A stretch of DNA of 8,774 bases. Source: Deltaproteobacteria bacterium. GTDB taxonomy: Bacteria; Myxococcota; UBA796; SXON01. How positions within the stretch are numbered: the first letter of the stretch is position 1; each line of letters starts with the position of its first letter. The translations under genes and the position numbers were made by a program. The notes under the pieces were generated by a model. It worked only from the letters and a program-made list of their open reading frames with translations. It was not told the origin of the DNA and ran no database searches. Below, piece after piece: positions 1-5,936 of the stretch. Location: assembly GCA_947483545.1 (NCBI GenBank), contig CANKNP010000226.1, positions 1 to 8,774 on the forward strand, given 5' to 3'.

Positions 1-531
1 CAGCGGATCCTCACCGCAGGCCTCGCCGAGGTGAGCGCGTGTGTGGATCCCCTCGCTCGCGCCGCGATCTCGCTGACGTCCGCGCTCCGGCTGTGCGGGC
101 TCGCCAGCTTCGACCTCTCCGTGGACCCGGGCGGGCGGGTCGTGCTGCGGGGCGCCCAACCCTCGCTGTCCGGCTGGTTCATGTTCGACGCGGCGCTCGG
201 CGCCGATCTGGTGGCCGCGCAGGTGCAAATCGCCACGGGCGAGCTGCTCCGCTGGGACAGCGAGCGCCCGGCCGTGCGGCCGACCGTCGCCGCGGTGGTA
301 CGCACGCTGTCCGATTGCGATTGGTCGGACACCCTCGACGACATCGACGGCGCCACGCTCCTCGTGGGTCCGGGCCCGGTCGGTCGGGCCATCCCGGTCC
401 TGCTCCTCTCGCGCACGGCACCCACGCTGCTCGCGGCCCGGGTCCAGCTTGGAGAGGCGCTGCGCACCTACGGGCTCCCCCACACCAACGCCAGCGCGTT
501 GCGGGCGCGGCTCTTCGGCGACGCGCCTTGA
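1..531 (+). CDS. ATP-grasp-like protein, C-terminal part (5' end outside window)
   Basis: The reading frame is open from the first base to the TGA at 529-531, so only the last 176 residues are visible; the ATG-less start at 31 is probably internal. The pattern of a helix, then GLASFDLSVD, then a VVLRGAQPS strand, then GWFMFDAALGADLV resembles the end of an ATP-grasp domain. There the usual text is 'Gl..iDf.vd....vLEvNPRps', followed by a 'D.....dL...h' segment, as in the PylC/RimK-type and methylotrophy-associated ATP-grasp ligases. ATP-grasp enzymes make peptide-like or amide bonds using ATP. The Glu and Asn that bind magnesium in that motif appear to be Arg (fragment residue 50) and Ala here, so activity is doubtful. 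The stop overlaps the next gene (TTGA), suggesting one operon with the two deacylase-like genes. The family call rests on the pattern alone; a fragment of another fold is possible. Confidence 0.5.
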   Translation, partial: QRILTAGLAEVSACVDPLARAAISLTSALRLCGLASFDLSVDPGGRVVLRGAQPSLSGWFMFDAALGADLVAAQVQIATGELLRWDSERPAVRPTVAAVVRTLSDCDWSDTLDDIDGATLLVGPGPVGRAIPVLLLSRTAPTLLAARVQLGEALRTYGLPHTNASALRARLFGDAP

Positions 532-1358
532 GCCGCACCGGCCTGCGCGTTCCCCTCGGCGCCATCGAGCTGCCCGGCGGCGATCGTGTCCCGGTCGAGG
601 GGCAGGGGTTCGGTCCGCTCTCCGGCCCGGTGGCTGTCGTGCTGGCCGGGCTCCACGGCGACGCCGCCGAGGGCGTTGCGGCGGCGATGGCGCTCGAAGC
701 GCACTGGTCGTTGCATCCGCCGTCGCGGTCGGTGCTGGTGTTCGGCTGCCTCAACCCGCTCGCAGTGCTGCACGGATCGCACCGCTGGCCGGGGCTGGAT
801 GTGGACTTTGCCGCGCGGCTCCCTGGCGACGCGGAGGGGCACGCTCCGGATCGGATCGCCGCAGCGCTCTTTGAACATCTCCGGGGTGCTTCGCGCGTGG
901 TGGAGCTGGGCGCTTCCGACCCCTGCTTGTGGGAGGCTGTGTACGCGGAGGCATGGGGCGATGCCGTCGTTCCGGGGATGCCCGTGCCCTGGGTACGCCA
1001 CCCGGGCTTGGCGCCCTCGGGTTCCCCAGGTGCGTGGGGGGCAGTTCGCCTCCGGGGAGGGCGAACGGGTCGTGTCCATCCCGAGGGCGTTCGTCGCCTC
1101 GTAGAGGCCGTGCTGGCGTGGGTGGACGGGCCCGAGACCGCACAGGTGCCCGTGGTGCTCCATGACGTGCTGGCCGAGGAGCCTGGCGTGTTCGTGCCCC
1201 TCGTTCGGCCCGGCGCCGCGGTCCAGGTGGACACGGTGATGGGCACGTTGCAAGGAAATCCCGTGCGGGCCGGTGCGGCGGGGGTGAGCCTCGCTTTGCG
1301 TGACAAGCCCGCCGCCCACATGGGATCCGTGCTGGCGCGGATCGCGGTGGCGCGATGA
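528..1358 (+). CDS. degenerate succinylglutamate desuccinylase/aspartoacylase-like protein A
   Basis: This 276-residue protein starts at a TTG that overlaps the upstream stop (TTGA) and ends in an ATGA overlap with the next gene. The layout matches the AstE/AspA (COG3608, M14-like) deacylases, which release acyl groups from N-acyl amino acids with one zinc. It has GLHGDAAEG at 41-49 (normally GxHGxE), a CLNPLAVLHGSHR segment at 74-86, DFAARLPGD at 93-101 (normally DxNRxFPG), VVELG at 124-128 (normally a strand ending in the second His) and a C-terminal beta subdomain after residue 205. Only His43 of the three zinc ligands remains; Ala46 and Gly128 stand for Glu and His. The substrate-binding Asn-Arg is Ala-Ala (95-96), and the catalytic Glu region reads LRGG (175-178). 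I infer a non-catalytic or repurposed protein, probably cytoplasmic because no signal peptide is seen. The start is fairly sure because no in-frame ATG lies downstream near it. Confidence 0.7.
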   Translation: MSRTGLRVPLGAIELPGGDRVPVEGQGFGPLSGPVAVVLAGLHGDAAEGVAAAMALEAHWSLHPPSRSVLVFGCLNPLAVLHGSHRWPGLDVDFAARLPGDAEGHAPDRIAAALFEHLRGASRVVELGASDPCLWEAVYAEAWGDAVVPGMPVPWVRHPGLAPSGSPGAWGAVRLRGGRTGRVHPEGVRRLVEAVLAWVDGPETAQVPVVLHDVLAEEPGVFVPLVRPGAAVQVDTVMGTLQGNPVRAGAAGVSLALRDKPAAHMGSVLARIAVAR

Positions 1359-2239
1359 AGTCGTGCGTCTTTGAGCTGCCGCTGCCGCTAAGGCCCGCGT
1401 ACCGGCTTCAACAGCTCGCGTTCGGCCCGGGCGAGACCGCGCAGGTGAGCATGCTGGCGGGTATCGACGGCGACGAGGTGACGGCGATGCACGCAGTGAA
1501 CCTGGTCGCGAGGGTGCTGACCGTGCAGCGGCCCAGCGCCCGGGTGACGCTCCTGCCGTGCGTGAACACCCCCGGGGCTGAAGCCGGGGAAAAGACCTTT
1601 TTCGGTGAGGAGTTGGACGCCGCCTTCCCTGGTGACCCCCGCTCACCCGCAGGCCGGCTCGCGACCGCCGTGCTCGCTGCTACCCAGGCTGATCTCTGCG
1701 TCGAGGTTCAGACCGGAAATCGGTTTACCTGCGAGTGTCCGCACGCCCGGGCGCCGCTCTACGGCCGCGCGTTGGAGGCCGCGCGGGCGTCGGGGCTGCC
1801 CGTGATCTGGAAGCGTGCGGCGAGGCACTTCGACGACGGGCTCTCCGGCGCGTGGCGTGCGGAGGCCCGGCAGGCGTTCACGCTCCGAGGCGGTCAAGCG
1901 GGCGCTCTCTCGCCGGAGGTGGCCCGCGTGCTGGCCCGCGCGATGGTGCGGATCCTCGCCGGTCGCGGGATCCTCCCGTCGGATCCGGACCCCGGGGGCG
2001 ACACCCTGGAGACCGATCAGGTCGATGAATACAGGGTCAACCTCGCCGGCTTCTTCGTGGCGGAGGTTCACGCCGGGGAGCGGGTGCGTGGGGGAGGGGT
2101 GCTCGGGGTGGTTCGCACGCCGATCGGCGGCGAGACGGTCGAGGAGATCCGGGTGAAGCGGCCGGGGATCGTGCTGTCGGTGCGGACGTACCCGATGGTC
2201 AATGCGAAGGAGCTGTTGGTGCGGATCGCGGTGGGGTGA
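1355..2239 (+). CDS. degenerate succinylglutamate desuccinylase/aspartoacylase-like protein B
   Basis: This 294-residue protein starts at an ATG overlapping the previous stop (ATGA). It is a paralogue of its neighbour and shows the AstE/AspA order more clearly. AGIDGDE lies at 35-41, PCVNTPG at 68-74, LDAAFPGD at 87-94, DLCVEVQTG at 113-121, FTLRGG at 175-180 and SPEVARVLARAMVRILAGRGIL after it. Residues about 225-294 form the typical C-terminal barrel-like subdomain (GFFVAEVHAGERVRGG, then GIVLSVRTYPMV). Glu41 is kept, but the two zinc His positions are Asp38 and Gln119. The substrate-binding Asn-Arg is Ala89-Ala90, and no acidic residue stands in the LRGG segment where the catalytic Glu is expected. 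Asp38 might still bind a metal. It lacks a signal peptide. Together with protein A it could form a heteromer, which is inference. The fold assignment is solid; the function is unknown. Confidence 0.75.
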   Translation: MKSCVFELPLPLRPAYRLQQLAFGPGETAQVSMLAGIDGDEVTAMHAVNLVARVLTVQRPSARVTLLPCVNTPGAEAGEKTFFGEELDAAFPGDPRSPAGRLATAVLAATQADLCVEVQTGNRFTCECPHARAPLYGRALEAARASGLPVIWKRAARHFDDGLSGAWRAEARQAFTLRGGQAGALSPEVARVLARAMVRILAGRGILPSDPDPGGDTLETDQVDEYRVNLAGFFVAEVHAGERVRGGGVLGVVRTPIGGETVEEIRVKRPGIVLSVRTYPMVNAKELLVRIAVG

Positions 2240-2266
2240 GGGGGGGCTCGGGCTTGTGCGGGGGGG
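2233..2266 (+). other. G-run cluster with quadruplex pattern at gene junction
   Basis: On the + strand there are four G-runs: G4 (2233-2236), G7 (2240-2246), G3 (2250-2252) and G7 (2260-2266). They are separated by loops of 3, 3 and 7 bases, which fits the standard G3+N1-7 quadruplex rule. The first loop is the TGA stop of the preceding deacylase-like gene, and the cluster covers the leader of the next gene. In RNA it could affect translation or termination. The two G7 tracts are also slippage-prone. The pattern is seen directly; its folding and any role are unproven. Confidence 0.4.
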
Positions 2267-2288
2267 CGGTGGCGTGTACCCTTCGGGG

Positions 2289-2816
2289 GTGTTCGAGCAG
2301 TACCCGCGCAGATTCCAGCTCCACACCAACGAAGATTGGCTGCCGACGGTGTTCGGTTTGGTGGTCTTTACCGCGGGGGCATCAATGGGGGCCGCCTATG
2401 CTGTCCCTGATTCTGGATACCCATTCTGGGCTACCGCAGCGGTCTTTGCCGTCATCATCGGCGGGTTTCCTGCGTTCGTCATTGCCGCCGCGGCGGTTGA
2501 CCACCTCTCAAGGCCGGCTTTCTACCCACCGTTCGTCGAGCTGCGGACAGAGGGGGTCAGGATTGGACGCCGGCTCATTCCGTACACCGACATCGGCTCC
2601 GTGGAGCACAAGCGGCAGTCGCGGGTCCTCAAGGTCCCCGTCTGGGACCACGTTTACCGGGATGAAGCGCGGTACGAATGGACTGTCTCGATCAGCCTCC
2701 GCGGCTCCGACGAAATCGTCACGTTCAGGACGAACCTCAACGCTACCTATCCAGACGATGGGCTCGGCGCTGAGCTTGTGGAGGCGTTGAGGGCGTCGCT
2801 CCCGGCACCGACCTGA
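2289..2816 (+). CDS. small membrane protein: two TM helices plus PH-like domain
   Basis: I chose the GTG at 2289, giving 175 residues beginning MFEQYPRRFQLH. GTGs at 2274 and 2256 are in frame and possible, but they would add a glycine-rich stretch read from a G tract. The protein has two strong hydrophobic segments at about 18-39 and 46-70 with a short loop holding PDSGYPF. A soluble tail follows (82-171) whose strands and text (VELRTEGVRIGRRLIPYTDI, then YEWTVSISLRG, then a final helix) resemble bacterial PH-like domains of small membrane proteins. No catalytic motif is seen. It follows the deacylase-like operon by about 50 bases and may be its last member. It ends 7 bp from the oppositely oriented antiporter gene. 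Its function is not recognised; an envelope or membrane accessory role is only a guess. Confidence 0.65.
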   Translation: MFEQYPRRFQLHTNEDWLPTVFGLVVFTAGASMGAAYAVPDSGYPFWATAAVFAVIIGGFPAFVIAAAAVDHLSRPAFYPPFVELRTEGVRIGRRLIPYTDIGSVEHKRQSRVLKVPVWDHVYRDEARYEWTVSISLRGSDEIVTFRTNLNATYPDDGLGAELVEALRASLPAPT

Positions 2817-2823
2817 GCGCGGA

Positions 2824-4806
2824 TCAGCCCCCCCGCCGCCCCCGCACCGCCAGCAACGTCGTCTCGATCCCCGCCGCCAACCGCTCCCGGTGCCAGGGCG
2901 TTGGGGTCGGGTCCAGGTCCCAGGCGGCGGTCATGCCCACCACCACGAGATCGTAGCCCTTGGCGGCCTCCTCCAGCAGCTCCTCCGTCTGGTCGCGCTC
3001 GGGGTCCACGTGGCGCCAGGTTGTCAACGTGGCGCCGCCGGCCTGCAACTGGCGCGCGATGCCCGCAGCGGCGATCCCATCCTCGCTGTCGTCCACGGCC
3101 AGGAGCACGCGATCCACGACGGTGAGCCCGCGGTCCACGAGCACGCCGACAGGCCGATCCGCCTCCGCCACGACCTCCGCCACCACCCCACCCAGGAGCG
3201 TACGCTGCACCAACGGCCGGTGGGAGCCAAGCAGGATCAACTCCACGCCTTCTTCCTGGGCGACCCGGCAGATGTCACCGGCGGGGCTCGAGGAGGCGAA
3301 CGTCCGGTTCGTCACCGCCACGTGCAACTGTGCGGCGCGAACCTCCACTGCCGCCATCGCGGTTGGCAGGGGCTCCTCCGCCGAGAGGTAGTGCGAGGGC
3401 TTGTCCACAGGCAAGAGGCGGAGCGCGAGGATCCCCCGGTCTCGACCGCGAAGCAGGCGATCCGCGAGCGTGACCATCGGCCCACCAATGGTGGGATCCG
3501 ACACACACATGAGCACCGCTGGTTTGGGCGCCGCCGGGGTCGCATGCCCCGGTTGCGTGGCCTCGGCCAACGCGAGCTCCCTGAGCAATTGGGCACGGGG
3601 GTAGACCCACTCGAGCACCGGCGACGTCAGCACTGTCGTCGCGATCGCCATCACCACCATCATCGCGAACAGTTCCGGCGAGATGACCCCGAGGTCGAGG
3701 CCGATGTTGAGCACCACCAACTGCATCAACCCCCGGGTGTTCATCAGGATGCCGATGGCGCCCGACTCCTGCCAGGTGAGCCCCGAGACCCGTGCCGCAA
3801 CCAAGCTGCCGCCGAACTTGCCGACGCAGGCGACCAGGATGATCACCGCACAGTCGATCCAGGCGTCGGTGGTGTTCATCAGGCCGATGTCCGTGCGCAG
3901 CCCGCTGACTGCGAAGAACACCGGCAGAAGTACGATGACCACGAGGTCTTCGAGCTTGTCCACCAGCGCTTGGGTGAACCCCGACTCGCGGGGCATCACC
4001 ACGCCCATCAGAAACGCGCCAAAAAGGGCGTGGATCCCGATCGTCTCGGTGATCGCCGCGCTCCCGAGGACGAGCAGGAACACGACCGCGAGCAGCCCCT
4101 GCGAGGCCCCCTCCCGCGTGCGCGCCGCCATCCGGGAGAGCAGCGGGCGGACCAACGTGATGACTGCGGCGATGTAGATAGCCGCATAGATCGTGGTCCA
4201 GATCGCACTGCCGCCCCCCTCAGCGCGGGCCACGCTCACGACGAACGCCAGGATGCACCAGGCGGTCACGTCGTCAACCGCGGCGCAGGCCAGGGCGATG
4301 GCCCCGATCCGGGTCCGCAACGCCTGGCGTTCGGCGAGGATCCGCGCGAGGACGGGGAACGCGGTGATGCTCATCGCCACGCCCAAGAACAGCGCGAATG
4401 GCAAGAACGGCACGCCTGCGGGTGCCAGACGGTCGTACAAGGGCCACGCCAGCGCGATCCCCATGCCGAACGGCGCGATGATGCTCGATTGGCTGATCAG
4501 CACGCTGGCACGCCCGAGCCCCTGGATCAGCTTGGTGTCGAACTCCAGGCCGATCAGGAACATGAACAAGACGAGCCCGAACTGCCCGACCGCGTTGAGC
4601 GCGGAGAGGGACTCCGGGGCCCACAGGCTCGCGGTCAACGTAGGCCAGGCCGCCCCGAGCAGCGAAGGCCCCAGCGCGATGCCGGCGATGACCTGGGCAA
4701 CGACCGCAGGCTGTCCAACTTTCTTGGCCCCCAACGCCAATAGCTGACCCATCGCCAGGATGACGATCATCTGGATCAGGAGCGTGACGAGGGGGCTCGC
4801 GTGCAC
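2824..4806 (-). CDS. CPA2 (Kef/CHX-type) cation:proton antiporter with tandem USP-like domains
   Basis: This 660-residue inner-membrane protein exchanges monovalent cations (Na+ or K+) for protons, by family knowledge. Residues about 5-405 carry the Na_H_Exchanger fold. GQPAVVAQVIAGIALGPSLLG is at 31-51, IGLEFD at 85-90, ITAFPVLARIL at 147-157, the ion-site AAVDD at 175-179 (Asp178/Asp179), IGIHALFGAFLMG at 257-269 and NTRGLMQLVVLNIG at 356-369. Two cytoplasmic universal-stress-like domains follow, at about 428-558 and 563-655 (VDRVLLAVDDSEDG begins the second). Both lack a clean G-xx-G nucleotide motif. This build resembles plant CHX exchangers and related bacterial proteins, where the tail is thought to regulate transport. 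I chose the GTG at 4806 because it precedes the first helix by only a few residues. The frame stays open upstream to 5052, but that stretch is Arg/Pro-rich with no conserved look. No ribosome site is visible before the GTG. Ion specificity cannot be told. Confidence 0.9.
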   Translation of the reverse strand: MHASPLVTLLIQMIVILAMGQLLALGAKKVGQPAVVAQVIAGIALGPSLLGAAWPTLTASLWAPESLSALNAVGQFGLVLFMFLIGLEFDTKLIQGLGRASVLISQSSIIAPFGMGIALAWPLYDRLAPAGVPFLPFALFLGVAMSITAFPVLARILAERQALRTRIGAIALACAAVDDVTAWCILAFVVSVARAEGGGSAIWTTIYAAIYIAAVITLVRPLLSRMAARTREGASQGLLAVVFLLVLGSAAITETIGIHALFGAFLMGVVMPRESGFTQALVDKLEDLVVIVLLPVFFAVSGLRTDIGLMNTTDAWIDCAVIILVACVGKFGGSLVAARVSGLTWQESGAIGILMNTRGLMQLVVLNIGLDLGVISPELFAMMVVMAIATTVLTSPVLEWVYPRAQLLRELALAEATQPGHATPAAPKPAVLMCVSDPTIGGPMVTLADRLLRGRDRGILALRLLPVDKPSHYLSAEEPLPTAMAAVEVRAAQLHVAVTNRTFASSSPAGDICRVAQEEGVELILLGSHRPLVQRTLLGGVVAEVVAEADRPVGVLVDRGLTVVDRVLLAVDDSEDGIAAAGIARQLQAGGATLTTWRHVDPERDQTEELLEEAAKGYDLVVVGMTAAWDLDPTPTPWHRERLAAGIETTLLAVRGRRGG

Positions 4807-4902
4807 GGCGCGCGTGTATGTTGTTCGGCCGGGGTGCGCTTGCGGGGCCAGCCCGGGCGCTGGACAAACGACGCCGCCCAAAGTGCCCGGAAGCACTTGA
4901 CC

Positions 4903-4921
4903 TGGAGCCGGGCTGGCTCCA
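4903..4921. promoter_or_regulatory. short hairpin (7-bp stem) upstream of antiporter gene
   Basis: TGGAGCC (4903-4909) and GGCTCCA (4915-4921) are perfect inverted arms around a 5-base loop, GGGCT. It lies about 100 bp upstream of the antiporter start, so it could be an operator or part of a leader RNA. No T tract follows on either strand, so it is unlikely to be a classical terminator. Confidence 0.3.
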
Positions 4922-4925
4922 AACC

Positions 4926-4999
4926 GCACCGTTCTAGGGGGAAGGCGGCGGGCCCGGCGTCTTCGACGGACCGTCGCATTCCACCGGTAGGAACGGTGC
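4926..4999. repeat. 9-bp inverted repeat pair, GCACCGTTC / GAACGGTGC
   Basis: GCACCGTTC at 4926-4934 and GAACGGTGC at 4991-4999 are perfect reverse complements with 56 bases between them. Read outward, both copies are preceded by TAG or TAGG, so the same short element (TAGGAACGGTGC-like) faces each divergent gene. This arrangement would suit a regulator or an alternative sigma factor serving both directions. The identity of the sequences is direct; the role is inferred. Confidence 0.4.
4964..4976. promoter_or_regulatory. 13-bp palindrome CGACGGACCGTCG, possible operator
   Basis: Perfect 6-bp half sites (CGACGG/CCGTCG) flank a central A. The palindrome sits between the two arms of the 9-bp inverted pair, near the middle of the divergent region. 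The size and symmetry fit a dimeric repressor or activator site, but no regulator gene is in view to assign it to, and short GC-rich palindromes arise by chance. Confidence 0.3.
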
Positions 5000-5093
5000 A
5001 AAGAGACCGCCGGACCGCGCGCGAGGTTCGCCGAGCGCGCGGATCGGCGCACAACGGGCGAATCCGCGATGGGTTACCCGGAGCCGTTCCCCC

Positions 5094-5098
5094 GAAGG
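5094..5098 (+). promoter_or_regulatory. ribosome binding site (GAAGG) that fixes the start at 5105
   Basis: GAAGG lies 6 bases before the ATG at 5105. The earlier in-frame ATG at 5069 lacks a comparable site, and starting there would put a charged, Pro-rich stretch in front of the hydrophobic signal segment. This favours 5105. Confidence 0.55.
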
Positions 5099-5104
5099 TC
5101 TACG

Positions 5105-5884
5105 ATGGTGTTGTCCTGCCTGTTGCTGGTCTCGACTTGGTCGCTCGCCAATCCCCCTGAGATCTCGGAGACGGACGCCCTGTTGCTTGTCTCCGACGAA
5201 AAAAAGGGGGCCAAAGGCGGCAAGATCAAGGTGAAGGTGGGCAGCAAGACCCTCGAGGCGTCGGATGATGGTGTCCAGCCGGACTTCAAGGCGGCGGATG
5301 GTCTGTACACGCTGATCGTCGCGGGCCAGGCAGGCTCGGTGGCCCTTGAAGTGAGCGCGGACAGCGGTTCGTGGAAGGGCACGGTGGACTTTACGGGGAA
5401 GTCGGTCAAGGACCGCACGCCGATGTTGGTGACCCTGACCGCGGACGGAAAGGTGGAGACCAAGCTCGGGAATGCGCCGCCGTCGGGCGGAGTGCAGGGT
5501 CAAGGCGGGGAGGGCCAGATGGGGATGCAGGGCGGCGCGGGGATGCAGAGCGGCCCGGGGATGCAGGGCGGCCCGGGGATGCAAGGCGGCGCGGGGATGC
5601 AGGGCGGCCCGGGCGGGCAGGGGTCCGTGGTCGGGGGCGGCGCGCAGAAGACGCGGCTGGCGCCGTGGACGGCGTCTGAGTGGAAGGAGCCCGAGGCGGT
5701 CGCGGAGCTGGGGCTGAACCGCACGTCGTCGAAGATGGAGCCCGAGGAGGAGGACGAGGTGGCGGTCGCCGCTGAGGGCCCCTCCACCGCGACGGTGGTC
5801 GGGATCACCGCGGTGGTCCTCGCTCTGCTGGGCGGGATCGGGCTCTGGATGTCGCGGAAGCCGGAAGTGACGCCCGAGGAATAG
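5105..5884 (+). CDS. secreted, C-terminally anchored protein with Gly-Gly-x-Gly-Met-Gln repeats
   Basis: The product is 259 residues from the ATG at 5105. It begins with a short hydrophobic signal (VLSCLLLVSTWSLA, likely cut before Asn16). A small beta-rich domain at about 22-120 follows. Its DDGVQPDFKAADGLYTL (54-70) resembles the 'DDG...D..A.DGvYt' core of choice-of-anchor-X-type surface domains. Residues about 138-172 are hexapeptide repeats (AGMQGG, PGMQGG). An acidic linker (EPEEEDE at 212-218) leads to a single transmembrane helix at 231-249 and a short charged tail. The layout implies a domain outside the inner membrane held by a C-terminal anchor. Cys5 is too close to the start for a normal lipobox. 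It is divergent from the antiporter gene, and the sigma-54 promoter for the next gene begins 24 bp after its stop. No enzyme motif is seen; a structural or scaffolding role is a guess. Confidence 0.7.
   Translation: MVLSCLLLVSTWSLANPPEISETDALLLVSDEKKGAKGGKIKVKVGSKTLEASDDGVQPDFKAADGLYTLIVAGQAGSVALEVSADSGSWKGTVDFTGKSVKDRTPMLVTLTADGKVETKLGNAPPSGGVQGQGGEGQMGMQGGAGMQSGPGMQGGPGMQGGAGMQGGPGGQGSVVGGGAQKTRLAPWTASEWKEPEAVAELGLNRTSSKMEPEEEDEVAVAAEGPSTATVVGITAVVLALLGGIGLWMSRKPEVTPEE
5519..5608 (+). repeat. 18-bp tandem repeat, five units, in frame
   Basis: Five consecutive 18-bp units encode [M/A/P]-G-M-Q-[G/S]-G, with a partial sixth unit running to about 5620. Typical units read GCGGGGATGCAGGGCGGC or start with CCG; they differ at only a few positions. 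The near identity at DNA level points to recent unit duplication, so copy number may vary between strains. Gains or losses of a unit keep the frame. Confidence 0.85.
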
Positions 5885-5895
5885 CGTCCGGACGC
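5884..5895. promoter_or_regulatory. 12-bp perfect palindrome GCGTCCGGACGC
   Basis: The palindrome begins on the last base of the stop codon at 5882-5884 and ends 13 bp before the sigma-54 core promoter. With no loop it cannot act as a simple terminator, so a dimeric DNA-binding site is more likely. It is closer to the promoter than most activator sites for sigma-54, so its role is uncertain. Confidence 0.3.
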
Positions 5896-5907
5896 AGATC
5901 CCCGAGC

Positions 5908-5924
5908 CTGGCACGCCTTTTGCT
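5908..5924 (+). promoter_or_regulatory. sigma-54 (RpoN) -24/-12 promoter
   Basis: CTGGCACGCCTTTTGCT matches the sigma-54 consensus TGGCAC-N5-TTGC(A/T) at every fixed position. The -24 GG is at 5910-5911 and the -12 GC at 5922-5923, 12 bp apart as required. Counting from the -12 base, transcription would start near 5935, two bases before the ATG of the ferritin-like lipoprotein. Such promoters need an ATP-using enhancer-binding protein, whose site would be expected further upstream, inside the preceding gene. Confidence 0.8.
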
Positions 5925-5936
5925 TTCGTTCTCACC

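Larger units (their letters stand above)
4807..5104. promoter_or_regulatory. divergent control region between antiporter and repeat-protein genes
   Basis: This stretch of about 300 bp without a supported gene separates two divergent start codons, so it should hold both promoters. I see three dyads in it, listed separately, but no convincing -35/-10 pair of the housekeeping type. Reading frames that cross it on both strands are Arg/Pro-rich and look like GC-driven shadows. The density of inverted symmetry suggests regulator binding, which is an inference. Confidence 0.5.

Noticed and set aside
179..1646. Long minus-strand frames over the deacylase-like genes
   Set aside because: Their composition is Arg/Pro/Ala-rich without motifs, and the plus strand shows two coherent paralogous proteins with stop-start overlaps.
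2890..4743. 617-codon open frame antisense to the antiporter gene
   Set aside because: It is a GC-driven shadow: His/Arg/Asp/Gln-rich with no domain pattern, while the minus strand encodes a clear CPA2 antiporter.
4807..5052. N-terminal extension of the antiporter up to 5052
   Set aside because: The 82 extra residues are Arg/Pro-rich, and the first transmembrane helix begins right after the GTG at 4806 as in family members.
5069..5104. Earlier ATG for the anchored repeat protein
   Set aside because: It has a weaker ribosome site and adds a charged Pro-rich lead; not excluded, but the ATG at 5105 with GAAGG fits better.
5884..5895. Palindrome after the repeat-protein stop as a terminator
   Set aside because: It has no loop and no T tract; a protein-binding site is more likely.
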